Of a DNA stretch of 64,000 nt, positions 16,888 through 25,494 are shown piece by piece (positions within the stretch are counted from its first letter, which is position 1; the number at the start of each line of letters is the position of its first letter). Origin of the DNA: JAVMKJ01 sp031732855 (GTDB lineage Bacteria; Pseudomonadota; Gammaproteobacteria; Competibacterales; Competibacteraceae). The notes under the pieces are model-generated. The model was given only the letters and a program-made list of their open reading frames with translations, made no database searches and had not been told where the DNA came from. Location: NCBI GenBank assembly GCA_031732855.1, contig JAVMKJ010000105.1, positions 33,324-97,323 on the forward strand, read 5' to 3'. The position numbers were made by a program, and so were the translations under genes.

Positions 16888-17775
16888 TTGAGCGAAGGCA
16901 TCATCTACTGGCTGCAACAGGCTTTGAACGCCCTGCAACTGGGCAGTATCTACGCCCTCATCGCCTTGGGTTACACCATGGTCTACGGCATTCTGACCAT
17001 GATCAATTTCGCCCATGGCGACGTGTTCATGGTGGGGGCCTTTTTCTGTTTCCTGGCCGCCGTGTACCTGGGTCTGCCCTTCGTGCCCACGCTGCTGCTG
17101 ACCATGCTGGGCGCCGCGCTGCTGGGGGTGATGATCGAGCGCCTGGCCTACAAGCCGTTGCGCCACGCGCCCCGGGTGTCGGCCATCATCACTGCCTTGG
17201 GGGTGGGCATTTTTCTGGAAAACTTCACCCTGGCGCTGGCGCCCTATCCCAAGAACATTCCCGCTTTGCTGGAAAATGTCACCTGGGATTTGGGCGGCGT
17301 CTCTTTGTCTTCCCTGCAGGTCATCATCATCCTGCTGTCGCTGGGACTGATGTTCGTGCTGGATTACGTCGTCCACCGTACCCCGGTGGGCATGGCGATG
17401 AGGGCTATTTCCTGGGACAAGACTTTCGTGCCGCTGATGGGGGTGCCGCTGGATCTCATCATTTCGATCACCTTCGCCATCGGCGCGGGGCTGGCGGGGG
17501 CGGCGGGCACCATGTATGCGCTTGCCTATCCGGTCATCGACCCCTACATGGGCATCATGGTGGGCTGGAAGGCGTTCATCTCCGCCGTGGTGGGCGGCAT
17601 CGGCAACATCCGCGGAGCGATGATCGGCGCCTTCATCCTGGGCGGGGTGGAGATCATGGTCGCGGCCTTTTTTCCCTCCACCTACCGGGATTTCGTCGCC
17701 TTCACCCTCCTGATGCTGCTGATCGTCGTTCGGCCCTACGGCATTCTGGGTAAGCCACGGACGCAAAAAGTATGA
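16888..17775 (+). CDS. livH: Branched-chain amino acid ABC transporter permease (LivH type)
   Basis: An inner-membrane permease of 295 residues with about eight hydrophobic segments. The family N-terminus (QLGSIYALIALGYTMVYGI, then NFAHGD) is intact. The cytoplasmic EAA-like loop around GMAMRAISWDKTFVPLMG contacts the ATPases. The start is a TTG at 16888, since no ATG lies before the conserved region; upstream GGGT is a weak ribosome-binding site. Its stop overlaps the next start by four bases (ATGA), so translation is coupled. Confidence 0.9.
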   Translation: MSEGIIYWLQQALNALQLGSIYALIALGYTMVYGILTMINFAHGDVFMVGAFFCFLAAVYLGLPFVPTLLLTMLGAALLGVMIERLAYKPLRHAPRVSAIITALGVGIFLENFTLALAPYPKNIPALLENVTWDLGGVSLSSLQVIIILLSLGLMFVLDYVVHRTPVGMAMRAISWDKTFVPLMGVPLDLIISITFAIGAGLAGAAGTMYALAYPVIDPYMGIMVGWKAFISAVVGGIGNIRGAMIGAFILGGVEIMVAAFFPSTYRDFVAFTLLMLLIVVRPYGILGKPRTQKV

Positions 17776-18875
17776 AGACGGTGTGGAACGTGGGTTGGGA
17801 ATGGCTGATGGCGCAGCGTTGGCTACTGCCGGTATTGATTGCGGTCGGGTTCGTCCTGGCCTTCGCCATTCCCGAGTACAACCTGTTCAACAAGTACGTT
17901 CAGCTGGTCATGATGTACGTCGGGATCAACATCATCCTGACCGTCAGCCTGAACCTGGTGAACGGCTACATGGGCGAGTTTTCCCTGGCCCACGCCGGCT
18001 TCATGGCGGTGGGGGCCTACACCGCCGCCCTGCTGACCCAGAAGGTGTTGCCGGTGGCCGCGTATCCGGGGCTGTTTCCACTGGCGGTGCTGGCCGGCGG
18101 GCTGATGGCGGCGCTGCTGGGGCTGATCGTAGCGGTGCCGTCGTTCAAGGTGCGCGGCGATTATCTGGCCATCATCACCCTGGCGTTCCTGATGATCGTC
18201 AAGTCGGTCATCGAGAATATCGACTATATCGGCGGCCCGCGCGGCATTCCCGGCATCAGGAAATTAACCACGTTGCCCTGGGTGTTTTTCTGGGTGGTGG
18301 TGTCGGTCTGGGTGGTGCGCAACTTCGTCTATTCCAAGTACGGTCGCGGCGTCCTGTCGATCCGCGAGGACGAGATCGCCAGCGACCTGATGAGCGTCAA
18401 TACCCAGCGGGTGAAGTTCCTGGCGTTCATGGTGTCGTCCTTTTTCGCCGGCATCGCCGGAGGGTTGTTCGCCCATCTGTTGCAGTTCATCAGCCCCCGG
18501 GTGTTCGACATCATCAAGACCACCGACATATTGATCATGGTCTATCTGGGTGGCATCGCCTCCATCGGTGGCTCCATCCTCGGCGCGACCGCCTACACCG
18601 TACTGCTGGAACTGCTGCGGCCGTCCACGGTGGCGGCCATGCTGGCCTGGCTGCCGGCGGTGGTGTTCGATCCGCTCAACGAGCATTTCATCCGTCACCT
18701 GGGTGTCTGGCGGATGGTGATCATGCCGTTGCTGCTGGTCTTGGTGATGCTGTACTGGCCGCGCGGAATCATGGGCTTGCGGGAGTTCCGCTGGTTTATC
18801 CCCAGACGCGACCTGGATGCCCACCACCGCCCGAACGTCCACGGGGGAAGTCATGACGCTGCTCGCGGCCACTAA
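17772..18875 (+). CDS. livM: Branched-chain amino acid ABC transporter permease (LivM type)
   Basis: The second inner-membrane permease of the complex, 367 residues. The LivM signature is NLVNGYMGEFSLAHAGFMAVGAY, with RGDYLAIITLAF and GGPRGIPGI in the middle. The C-terminal arm is hydrophilic (after FIPRRDLDAHH) and overlaps the start of livG by 23 bases. It starts within the ATGA overlap with livH. It forms the translocation pore with LivH. Confidence 0.92.
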   Translation: MKTVWNVGWEWLMAQRWLLPVLIAVGFVLAFAIPEYNLFNKYVQLVMMYVGINIILTVSLNLVNGYMGEFSLAHAGFMAVGAYTAALLTQKVLPVAAYPGLFPLAVLAGGLMAALLGLIVAVPSFKVRGDYLAIITLAFLMIVKSVIENIDYIGGPRGIPGIRKLTTLPWVFFWVVVSVWVVRNFVYSKYGRGVLSIREDEIASDLMSVNTQRVKFLAFMVSSFFAGIAGGLFAHLLQFISPRVFDIIKTTDILIMVYLGGIASIGGSILGATAYTVLLELLRPSTVAAMLAWLPAVVFDPLNEHFIRHLGVWRMVIMPLLLVLVMLYWPRGIMGLREFRWFIPRRDLDAHHRPNVHGGSHDAARGH

Positions 18876-19623
18876 GGTCAGGCACTACTTCGGCGGTCTG
18901 TGCGCGGTCGCCGATTTCAATCTGGACCTCCAGTCCGGCGATTTGATGGGCATCATCGGTCCCAATGGCGCGGGCAAAACCACGATCTTCAACCTGATCA
19001 CCGGAGTTTACCGGGCCAGCGAGGGCAGCATCCGGCTGCGGGACACCGAACTGGTGGGCAAGACGCCGCATCAGATCACCGCGCTGCGGGTCGGCCGCAC
19101 TTTCCAGAACATCCGGCTGTTCCGGGATTTGTCGGTGCTGGACAACGTGCGCATCGCCCATTACGCCCAGGTTCGCTACAGTCCGCTGGAGGCGTTGCTG
19201 CATCTTGGCCGCTACCGCCGGGAAGAACAGCGCATCATCGAAAATTCCCAGCGGCTGCTGGCCATTTTCAAGCTGGAGCATCTGGCCGGCGAGACCGCCA
19301 AAAACTTGCCCTACGGCTCGCAACGGCGGCTGGAAATCGCACGGGCGCTGGCCATCGATCCGGAGCTGTTGCTGCTGGACGAACCGGCGGCCGGCATGAA
19401 TCCGAACGAGATCGATCAGCTGATGGAGTTCATTCAGTGGATTCGGCGGGAATTCAAGCTCACCATTCTGCTGATCGAGCACCAGATGAAGCTGGTGATG
19501 GGCATTTGCGAGCGGATCAAGGTGCTGGATTTCGGCGAAACCCTGGCCGAGGGGCCGCCGGAGGCGATCCAGAACGATCCCAAGGTGTTGGAGGCTTACC
19601 TGGGCGAGGGGCCGGTCGGATGA
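18853..19623 (+). CDS. livG: Branched-chain amino acid ABC transporter ATP-binding protein (LivG type)
   Basis: An ABC ATPase of 256 residues bound to the inner face of the membrane. Walker A is GPNGAGKT at 36-43. The signature region reads LPYGSQRRLEIARAL, a YGxQRR variant that is usual in LivG. Walker B is LLLLDEPAAGMNPNE, followed by the switch His in LLIEHQMKLVM. The ATG at 18853 has a strong GGGGGAAG ribosome-binding site and gives the family start, so it is preferred to the in-frame ATG at 18817. Its stop overlaps the livF start (ATGA). Confidence 0.93.
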   Translation: MTLLAATKVRHYFGGLCAVADFNLDLQSGDLMGIIGPNGAGKTTIFNLITGVYRASEGSIRLRDTELVGKTPHQITALRVGRTFQNIRLFRDLSVLDNVRIAHYAQVRYSPLEALLHLGRYRREEQRIIENSQRLLAIFKLEHLAGETAKNLPYGSQRRLEIARALAIDPELLLLDEPAAGMNPNEIDQLMEFIQWIRREFKLTILLIEHQMKLVMGICERIKVLDFGETLAEGPPEAIQNDPKVLEAYLGEGPVG

Positions 19624-20354
19624 GCGACGGAACGGGTGGGTTCGAGGACATTCAACTGGAAGTGCGCGACCTGGAGGTCCATTACGACGGTATCCGGGCG
19701 CTGCATGGTGTTTCCTTCACCGTGCTGAAACGCGAGATCGTCACCCTGATCGGCGCCAACGGAGCCGGCAAGACCTCGATTCTGCGGGCGATTTCGGGTC
19801 TGATATCCTACGGTGGCGCCGTCGTGTTTGAGGGTCAGGATCTCAAACGGGTGCCCGCGCACCGGATCGTCGGACTGGGCATCGCCCACGTGCCGGAGGG
19901 TCGGGGTATCTTCGGCAATCTGACCGTGCTGGAAAACCTGCGGTTGGCCACCTGGCAGCGGGCGGACAAGGGCGAGATCGCGGCGGATTACGACCGGGTC
20001 TTTGCGATCTTTCCGAGGCTTAAGGAGCGCCAACGTCAGCCGGGCGGGACCCTGTCCGGCGGCGAGCAGCAAATGCTGGCGGTGGGGCGGGCGTTGATGA
20101 GCCGGGGTCGGCTGCTGGTGCTGGACGAACCGTCCATGGGATTGTCGCCGCGGCTGGTGCAAGAGATCTTCCGGGTGATCGAGGACATCAACCGCTCCGG
20201 AACCACCATTCTGCTGGTGGAGCAGAACGCCAACATGGCCCTGCGGATTGCATCCCGCGCCTATGTCCTGGAAACCGGCGGCATCATCCTGTCGGGCACC
20301 GGTCGAGAATTGCTGGGCGATCCCCGGGTTAAGGAGGCATATCTCGGTACGTAA
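19620..20354 (+). CDS. livF: Branched-chain amino acid ABC transporter ATP-binding protein (LivF type)
   Basis: The second ATPase of the transporter, 244 residues. Walker A is GANGAGKT, the Q-loop/LivF signature HVPEGRGIFGNLTVLENL follows, then ABC signature LSGGEQQ and Walker B LLVLDEPSMGLSP, with the switch His replaced by Gln in LLVEQNAN as usual for LivF. It is the last gene of the operon, and no strong terminator is visible before the convergent nudix gene. Confidence 0.93.
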   Translation: MSDGTGGFEDIQLEVRDLEVHYDGIRALHGVSFTVLKREIVTLIGANGAGKTSILRAISGLISYGGAVVFEGQDLKRVPAHRIVGLGIAHVPEGRGIFGNLTVLENLRLATWQRADKGEIAADYDRVFAIFPRLKERQRQPGGTLSGGEQQMLAVGRALMSRGRLLVLDEPSMGLSPRLVQEIFRVIEDINRSGTTILLVEQNANMALRIASRAYVLETGGIILSGTGRELLGDPRVKEAYLGT

Positions 20355-20398
20355 CCGCGCAAGCTGGAAGCGGCGGCGTCGAGATTTTCTCCCCTCAT

Positions 20399-20842
20399 TC
20401 AAAGATAGCCGAAGAGTTCCAGCGGATAGCGTTTTCCCGCCAGGTAGTCGTCGATGCAATGCAGTACCATGGGGCTGCGCAATTTCGGTCCCAGAGCGGC
20501 GGTTTCCTCCCGCGTCAGCCACACCGCCCGCTGGATGCCCTGATCCAGCGGCTGGTCGGGATGGTGGTGCAAGGCCTTGCCGGCGAAACAGGTGCGAACG
20601 AAGGTATGACCCTTGGGATGAGTCCAGTAATAAATGCCGACGATGGCGTCGATCTGAACTTCCCAGGCGGTTTCCTCCAGCGTTTCCCGGATGGCCGCCG
20701 CCGCCAGCGTTTCATGCTCGTCCAGATGACCGGCCGGCTGGTTGTAGACCAGTTCCTCACCGTCGGCGTATTCCTCAACCAGCAGGAACCGGCCGTCACG
20801 TTCGATGATGGTGGCGACGGTCAGGCGCGGTAACCAGTCCAT
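20399..20842 (-). CDS. nudJ: Nudix hydrolase, NudJ-like phosphatase
   Basis: A 147-residue Nudix protein. The Nudix box runs from G38 (GHLDEHETLAAAAIRETLEETAWE) with the catalytic REtlEE (52-57) intact. The surrounding sequence (LVYNQPAGHLDEHE, and WLTREE near the C-terminus) matches NudJ, which in E. coli acts on HMP-PP and nucleoside di/triphosphates. The ATG at 20842 follows AGGGGG and is the family start. It lies 8 bases after the haem-domain gene on the same strand, so the two are probably co-transcribed. Confidence 0.85.
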   Translation of the reverse strand: MDWLPRLTVATIIERDGRFLLVEEYADGEELVYNQPAGHLDEHETLAAAAIRETLEETAWEVQIDAIVGIYYWTHPKGHTFVRTCFAGKALHHHPDQPLDQGIQRAVWLTREETAALGPKLRSPMVLHCIDDYLAGKRYPLELFGYL

Positions 20843-20850
20843 GTGGCCCC

Positions 20851-21444
20851 CTAAAGTAATGGTTTGGCGATGGTGAACGCCCCGCGCAGGTCGCCTTCCC
20901 TGAAACCGCGCGCCTTGTCGTTCGGATACAGTTCCTTCAGCTTGGTGTCCACCTCGGGATCGAGGTTCTCGCCGTGGCAGACCAGGCACGCTGAAGCGGT
21001 GGGAATGGCTTTCATGTAGCGGAAGGTCTTCTGACCCTTGTCGTCGTCGATGATCGCGAAGAATTCCAATTTGTCGGCCGATTCGCCTTGAGCCTTGCGT
21101 GCCTCGAACTGTTTGAGGACGGCCAGTTCCCAGTTGTCGGGCGCGTTGTCGGGATTGCGAATCTTGAGGCTGGTCCGGCCGACCAGCATGCCCAGGTTCT
21201 GAGCCAGGTCGGCGGCGATTTGTCCGGCCTTGTCGTGACAGACCGAAATACCATCGACCGGGCCGCCGTTCCGCGTGGCTTGCTGCAACGCTTCCTTCAG
21301 AGTGCCGCCGAATTGCTGCGCGGCGGCCCGGCTGGTTTTCACCTCAACGGTGACATCCGGTTGCCCGGCAGCGGATTGCGAGGAGGGAGAGACAGCGCCA
21401 GCGGCCAGCGCCGCGCCCAAGGCGAGGTTCAAGGCGTATCGCAT
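20851..21444 (-). CDS. Exported DUF3365 / Tll0287-like haem-domain protein
   Basis: 197 residues with an N-terminal signal peptide (ALNLALGAALAAGAVS). The DUF3365 (Tll0287-like) domain follows, a PAS-like fold that binds c-type haem. The haem site is CLVCH (in ASACLVCHGENLDPEV), and the KIRNPDNAPDNWE motif is diagnostic of the family. Acts in the periplasm, probably as a redox or gas sensor or electron carrier; no partner kinase is adjacent. The ATG at 21444 has GGAGA upstream; an in-frame extension to 21519 lacks a signal-peptide-like start. Co-oriented with nudJ. Confidence 0.85.
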   Translation of the reverse strand: MRYALNLALGAALAAGAVSPSSQSAAGQPDVTVEVKTSRAAAQQFGGTLKEALQQATRNGGPVDGISVCHDKAGQIAADLAQNLGMLVGRTSLKIRNPDNAPDNWELAVLKQFEARKAQGESADKLEFFAIIDDDKGQKTFRYMKAIPTASACLVCHGENLDPEVDTKLKELYPNDKARGFREGDLRGAFTIAKPLL

Positions 21445-21576
21445 GCGGGTTCTCCGATTTTGGTCGATACTTGGCGGGCAAGTATAGGCGAATTGGTCCG
21501 TTGCGGCGGACTTTTCCAACTTTTACCACTCTAATCCACACGCGATTGCATAACGAATTCCCAAGCGAGGTGCGCG

Positions 21577-21936
21577 ATGGAACTGTCCCGGAAGACCTGC
21601 TCGCCCTGTCGGGGCGGTATTCCTCCGCTCGCGTTGAGTGAAGCGGAAACTCTGCTGTCGCAGGCACCCGGCTGGCAATTGCTGGAAAACGGTACCCAGC
21701 TCGAGCGGCGCTTCAAATTCAAGACCTTCGCCGCCGCGCTGGCCTTCGTCAACCGGGTGGGCGATCTCGCCGAGGCCGAAGGCCATCATCCCGATATCAC
21801 CTTCGGCTGGGGTTATGCCAACGTGCTGTTTTACACCCACAAGATCAATGGGCTGCACGAAAACGATTTCATCATGGCCGTCAAGGTCAACGAACTCTAC
21901 ACGGATGAATACTCGGCGGCCCGATCGGATATGTAG
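21577..21936 (+). CDS. phhB: 4a-hydroxytetrahydrobiopterin dehydratase (PCD)
   Basis: A pterin-4-alpha-carbinolamine dehydratase of 119 residues, which recycles the pterin cofactor of aromatic amino acid hydroxylases. The active-site signature is complete: EAEGHHPDITFGWGY, then the H in FYTHKINGLHENDF. No phenylalanine hydroxylase is nearby; PCD genes often stand alone. Start at the ATG that gives the family N-terminus (LSRKTCSPCRGG). Confidence 0.92.
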   Translation: MELSRKTCSPCRGGIPPLALSEAETLLSQAPGWQLLENGTQLERRFKFKTFAAALAFVNRVGDLAEAEGHHPDITFGWGYANVLFYTHKINGLHENDFIMAVKVNELYTDEYSAARSDM

Positions 21937-21953
21937 TAGTCCACCTGCTCCCG

Positions 21954-22769
21954 CTACTCCCAGTCCCCCCACAGCGCTTGCACCGCCGCCAGCACCGCGA
22001 CACCGGCGGTTTCGGTGCGCAGGATTCGCGGTCCCAGCCGGACGCTGGTGAATCCCGCCGCGCGGGCTCGAGCGATCTCGGCCGGGCTCAAGCCACCTTC
22101 CGGGCCAATCAGCACCGTGACCGGTCCGGACGGGGGTTGCAACCCGCGCAATCCCCGATCGGCCAACGGATCGAGCAGCAGCCGCAAACCTTGTCCTTGC
22201 GGGTTCTCCCAACCTTCGGGTACATCCCTTGACAAGGGAAGCGAAGAGTGGCGCGAAGCGCCGGAGAGATCGGCTGACGCCAGCCGCGACAGCCAGTCAG
22301 CCAGCGGCAGCGGCTCCCCCAGCTCCGGCAATCGGTTGCGGCCGCATTGCTCGCAGGCGCCGATCACGATCCTCCGCCAGTGTTGCGTCTTTCGTTCCAG
22401 CCGTTCGCCAGCCAGGTGGACCCCCCCGCGTTCCGCGAATACCGGCTGGATGGCGACGACCCCCAATTCGACGGCTTTCCGCAAGGTGTAATCCATCTTC
22501 TCCCCGCGCGAGACGCCTTGGACCAGCACCACCGGCAAGGGTGATTCCACTTCTCCAGGCAGGGCTTCAGTCACCCGCGCCAGGGCGTCGCGCTTGCCGA
22601 TTTCGGCTAAGATCGCCGCGAACGCCCCGCCCGAGCCATCGAACAGCACCAGCGGCGCGCCGGGCTCGAGCCGCAACACCCGAACCGCATGGCTGAAGGC
22701 GTCGCCATCAAGCGGCGCCATCGCGCCGGCCATCAACGGAACGGGCAGATAGAGTCGGGGAGTACGCAA
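21954..22769 (-). CDS. rsmE: 16S rRNA m3U1498 methyltransferase RsmE, with an internal repeat-derived insert
   Basis: A SPOUT-class methyltransferase that methylates U1498 of 16S rRNA. The N-terminal PUA-like domain (HAVRVLRLEPG) and the C-terminal knot (LIGPEGGLSPAEI; LGPRILRTETAGVAVLAA) are intact. At 271 residues it is nearly 30 longer than E. coli RsmE. The excess is at residues 164-193, in the linker before the knot, and is encoded by a palindromic repeat (22226-22264). The start is a TTG at 22769, because the family begins M-R-x-P-R-x-Y and no ATG is near. Convergent with phhB. Confidence 0.92.
   Translation of the reverse strand: MRTPRLYLPVPLMAGAMAPLDGDAFSHAVRVLRLEPGAPLVLFDGSGGAFAAILAEIGKRDALARVTEALPGEVESPLPVVLVQGVSRGEKMDYTLRKAVELGVVAIQPVFAERGGVHLAGERLERKTQHWRRIVIGACEQCGRNRLPELGEPLPLADWLSRLASADLSGASRHSSLPLSRDVPEGWENPQGQGLRLLLDPLADRGLRGLQPPSGPVTVLIGPEGGLSPAEIARARAAGFTSVRLGPRILRTETAGVAVLAAVQALWGDWE
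22215..22275 (+). repeat. Palindromic repeat (family 2) in frame inside rsmE
   Basis: Two hairpins CCCTT / AAGGG (22226-22230 with 22234-22238) and GGCGC-GAA-GCGCC (22250-22262) are followed by GGAGAG. Order and sequence parallel the intergenic element at 5147-5190 read on its minus strand. Length is compatible with an in-frame insertion, and the methyltransferase motifs on both sides are unbroken. Confidence 0.6.
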
Positions 22770-22858
22770 TCGATACAGACCTCAAACCACGCGCGCGATG
22801 GAGCCGTAACCGGTCAGCCTGGCGTTCGCCGCGAGCGGAATCCGCGGTTCGTTCTGGC

Positions 22859-23392
22859 TCAGCGCAACCGCCAGTTGCCCAAAACTCCAACCACTCCCAA
22901 GCCGAGGAACAGCAACAACGTCCATTCGGGCATGCTGAATCCGAGCAACGTCCAGTCGACCTTGGCGCACTCGCCGGAACCGGTCAGCACTTCGCGGAGA
23001 GTCTCGCTCGGCGGAAAGGTTTGCAGCATGTATTCCAATCCCGGCCCGCAGCGAGGTGCTTCCTCCGGGGGCAAATGTTGCAACCAGACGTGCCGGGCGG
23101 CGATACCGGCGCCCACCCCCGCGGCAAGCCCAAGCAACACACCATATAACTTCGCGCCCCAGTCGCGTGGACCGTGCAGTGCGACGACCAGAAACAGCAG
23201 CCCAACCACCAGCAGTGCCAACCGCTGGAAAATGCACAAGGGGCACGGTTCGAACCCCAGATAATGCTGCACGTAATAGGAAAAGCCCAAACCGCCGGCG
23301 CAGATCAGCACGCCCAACGTATTGAGCATCCGACGGGACGGTAACCCCCATCGTCCTGCCGGAATAGCGTCGATGACTTGTGAGTCCCGCAT
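22859..23392 (-). CDS. dsbB: Disulfide bond formation protein B
   Basis: An inner-membrane quinone reductase that reoxidises DsbA. The 177 residues have four hydrophobic segments. The first periplasmic pair C50-P-L-C53 (EPCPLCIFQR) and the second pair C115 and C142 are present, so the relay is complete. Start taken at the ATG at 23392 with GGAAG just upstream; the in-frame TTG at 23407 is less likely. No dsbA is in the window. Confidence 0.92.
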   Translation of the reverse strand: MRDSQVIDAIPAGRWGLPSRRMLNTLGVLICAGGLGFSYYVQHYLGFEPCPLCIFQRLALLVVGLLFLVVALHGPRDWGAKLYGVLLGLAAGVGAGIAARHVWLQHLPPEEAPRCGPGLEYMLQTFPPSETLREVLTGSGECAKVDWTLLGFSMPEWTLLLFLGLGVVGVLGNWRLR

Positions 23393-23444
23393 GACACTTC
23401 CATTCAAGGTTTGCTTGTCGGTTAAAAGGATAGACCGGACCCGC

Positions 23445-23723
23445 TCAACGGTCCGAATGACCCAAATGCCGATCCGGCGCGATTCGGTCGCGAATCCTCT
23501 GCTTGACTTCCTTGGCTTCGGGAAATCGGCCTTCCTGTTGGCGCGACCAGATTAGTTCGTTACCGACCCGAATTTCGAATACGCCGCCAGTGCCAGGCCG
23601 CAACCCGACCTCGCCCAATTCCTCCTCGAAAGTGATCAGCAACTCCTGCGCCAGCCAGGCGGCCCGCAGCAGCCAGCGGCATTGGGTGCAATAGGTGATG
23701 CTCGCCCGGGTTTTTTGTTCCAT
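23445..23723 (-). CDS. SelT/SelW/SelH (Rdx) family thioredoxin-like protein
   Basis: A small cytoplasmic protein of 92 residues with the Rdx-family redox motif C12-T-Q-C15 (ITYCTQCRWLLRAAW) and the GTGGVFEI strand. It is a Cys-containing form, with no selenocysteine codon at the active site. Role unknown, presumed redox. ATG preceded by GGAGAG. Lies 12 bases after mtgA on the same strand. Confidence 0.85.
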   Translation of the reverse strand: MEQKTRASITYCTQCRWLLRAAWLAQELLITFEEELGEVGLRPGTGGVFEIRVGNELIWSRQQEGRFPEAKEVKQRIRDRIAPDRHLGHSDR

Positions 23724-23735
23724 GCGCTCTCCGAA

Positions 23736-24515
23736 TCAAAGCCCGTCGAGGTAGGCTGTACCGCCCAGTTGCCGCATCTGCCGCTCGATCCAGCGCTGGC
23801 GCGCGAGCACGTAGGCCGAGGGGTTGTCGACTCGATAGCGTATCGGATTGGGCAATACCGCAGCCAGTCGGGCGGCCTCGCCGGCGGTCAGCAGAGCGGC
23901 GGGCCTGTTGAAAAACCGCCGGCTGGCGGCCTCCACGCCGAAGGTACGGTCGCCGAACTCGGCAATGTTGAGATAGACTTCCAAAATCCGTTCCTTGGAC
24001 CAGAACAGTTCCAGCAGCGCGGTGAACCAGGCCTCCAGTCCTTTGCGGACGAAGCCGCGCCCCGACCACAGAAACAGATTTTTCGCCACCTGCTGGCTGA
24101 TGGTGCTGGCGCCGCGCAAGGGTTTGCCATCCTCCCGATCCTCCAACGCCTCTTGAATTTCCACGAAATCGAAGCCGTGGTGATCGGGAAACCGCTGGTC
24201 CTCGCCAGCAATGACCGCCAGCGCCGCGTAGGGCGAAATTTCCTCATACGGAGTCCAGTGGTAGCGGAACGCCGCGCCATTGCCAACCCATAACGCCTTG
24301 ATCCAGTTTTGCGCGATGACACTGGAAGCCGGCAACGGCAACCAGCGCAGGATCAGCACCAGCAGTAGCGAGACCAAGACAAAAATTCGCGCGGCCGTCC
24401 ACAGCGCGCGCCCGACACGGCTCAATAACCGCCGCTCGAACAACGGTAGCCGGACGGTGGCGACTCCAAACCGATCCATCCACCCGCGCAGCCGCTCCCT
24501 CAGAAAATTCCCCAC
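23736..24515 (-). CDS. mtgA: Monofunctional peptidoglycan glycosyltransferase MtgA
   Basis: A membrane-anchored GT51 enzyme that polymerises lipid II. It has 259 residues, with one membrane helix near 42-60. The catalytic Glu105 lies in AVIAGEDQRFPDHHGFD, and further GT51 motifs GASTISQQVAKNLFLW and KERILEVYLNIAEFG are intact. The start is a GTG at 24515 with GGGGG upstream and overlaps the end of the flavodoxin-like gene by 16 bases, indicating translational coupling. Confidence 0.93.
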   Translation of the reverse strand: MGNFLRERLRGWMDRFGVATVRLPLFERRLLSRVGRALWTAARIFVLVSLLLVLILRWLPLPASSVIAQNWIKALWVGNGAAFRYHWTPYEEISPYAALAVIAGEDQRFPDHHGFDFVEIQEALEDREDGKPLRGASTISQQVAKNLFLWSGRGFVRKGLEAWFTALLELFWSKERILEVYLNIAEFGDRTFGVEAASRRFFNRPAALLTAGEAARLAAVLPNPIRYRVDNPSAYVLARQRWIERQMRQLGGTAYLDGL

Positions 24516-24967
24516 GCTACCCCCGAAGCCATGGTTTCGCCCAGTTCCTCACAGCGTTGCACGATTTCGGCGGTGAGTTCGCCACGGGCGATGATCGGGT
24601 CGCACACAGGCTTGAGCGGGTAACCGCAGGCGATGCGTTCGATGCTGGTCAGCGCCCCGGTACCATCGTTTCCGGCACTGATGAAAACCGCATAGGGCAA
24701 CCCGCTGATTTTACCCCGAGCTGGATAGTAGGTGCGATCCAAAAAGGTTTTCAGCGCCCCGGACATGTAGCCGAAATTCTCCGGCGTTCCCAGCAGCAAC
24801 CCATGCGCCCATAAGAGATCGTCCAGCCCGGCGCGCAAGGCCATTTTCAGTCGGGTCTCGACTTCCGGCACCCGCCGCGCGCCGCGCAGCATCGCTTTCG
24901 CCATCGTTCGGGTATGGCCGGTCTGGGAATGATAAACGACCAATAGATGCTTGCGCGGCTCCGTCAC
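24500..24967 (-). CDS. Flavodoxin-fold FMN reductase-like protein
   Basis: 155 residues with the flavodoxin fold. The phosphate-binding loop is YHSQTGHTRTMA, and the second loop LGTPENFGYMSGALKTFLDRTYY is typical of small NAD(P)H-dependent FMN reductases / WrbA-like proteins. Starts with GTG at 24967. Its end overlaps mtgA. The electron partner is unknown. Confidence 0.8.
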   Translation of the reverse strand: MTEPRKHLLVVYHSQTGHTRTMAKAMLRGARRVPEVETRLKMALRAGLDDLLWAHGLLLGTPENFGYMSGALKTFLDRTYYPARGKISGLPYAVFISAGNDGTGALTSIERIACGYPLKPVCDPIIARGELTAEIVQRCEELGETMASGVAWGIF

Positions 24968-25275
24968 GACAGCGCCCCGGGCGATGATCGCGAAATCAGG
25001 GTGACGCCGGCGGGCGAATCATTGGGCACCTTGGCCCAACGCGGTCGAGGCGCACCTCGATGACCCTGGGATCGGAAATGTCCAGATCGTCGGCGAACGA
25101 CGTTGCGGTTCGGGAGTATTGAGCCACGGTTTCTCACGCTACCCGCTGATTCGGGAGGATTAAGAGACGCTGCCTCGCAAGCCATTTTCCGGTCATCCAC
25201 TTGCCGCGTTGTGGGATTTCCGCTATGGTTGCGGGTCTTTTACAAAAGCCAGAAATGGTTAGCCAGCGAGGTTTT
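24968..25275. other. 308-bp intergenic region upstream of infA
   Basis: Divergent spacer between the flavodoxin-like gene and infA. In relatives a tRNA often sits near infA, but I see no cloverleaf or GTTC-arm here. The last ~70 bases are more AT-rich and probably hold the infA promoter. Nothing else is recognisable. Confidence 0.5.
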
Positions 25276-25494
25276 ATGTCGAAAGAAGACCACATCGAAA
25301 TGGAAGGCACCGTGGTTGACACCCTGCCCAATACCATGTTCAGGGTGCAACTGGAAAACGGTCATGTCATCACGGCGCATATCTCCGGTCGGATGCGCAA
25401 GCACTATATCCGCATCCTGACCGGCGACAAGGTGAAAGTGGAATTGACTCCGTACGATTTGACCAAGGGACGCATCGTCTACCGCGGGCGTTAA
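25276..25494 (+). CDS. infA: Translation initiation factor IF-1
   Basis: A 72-residue S1/OB-fold protein that binds the ribosomal A site during initiation. The sequence is near-canonical along its whole length (MSKEDHIEMEGTVVDTLPN; ISGRMRKHYIRILTGDKV; end GRIVYRGR). The ATG at 25276 gives the invariant family start; in-frame upstream sequence is not conserved. Convergent with clpA, 82 bases apart. Confidence 0.97.
   Translation: MSKEDHIEMEGTVVDTLPNTMFRVQLENGHVITAHISGRMRKHYIRILTGDKVKVELTPYDLTKGRIVYRGR

Noticed and set aside
18900..19619. In-frame upstream extension of livF through livG
   Set aside because: The real livF start is the ATG in the ATGA overlap at 19620; upstream residues are the livG sequence read in another frame.
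24968..25275. Possible tRNA gene upstream of infA
   Set aside because: I looked for a T-arm GGTTCGA and an acceptor stem pairing; none forms a cloverleaf.
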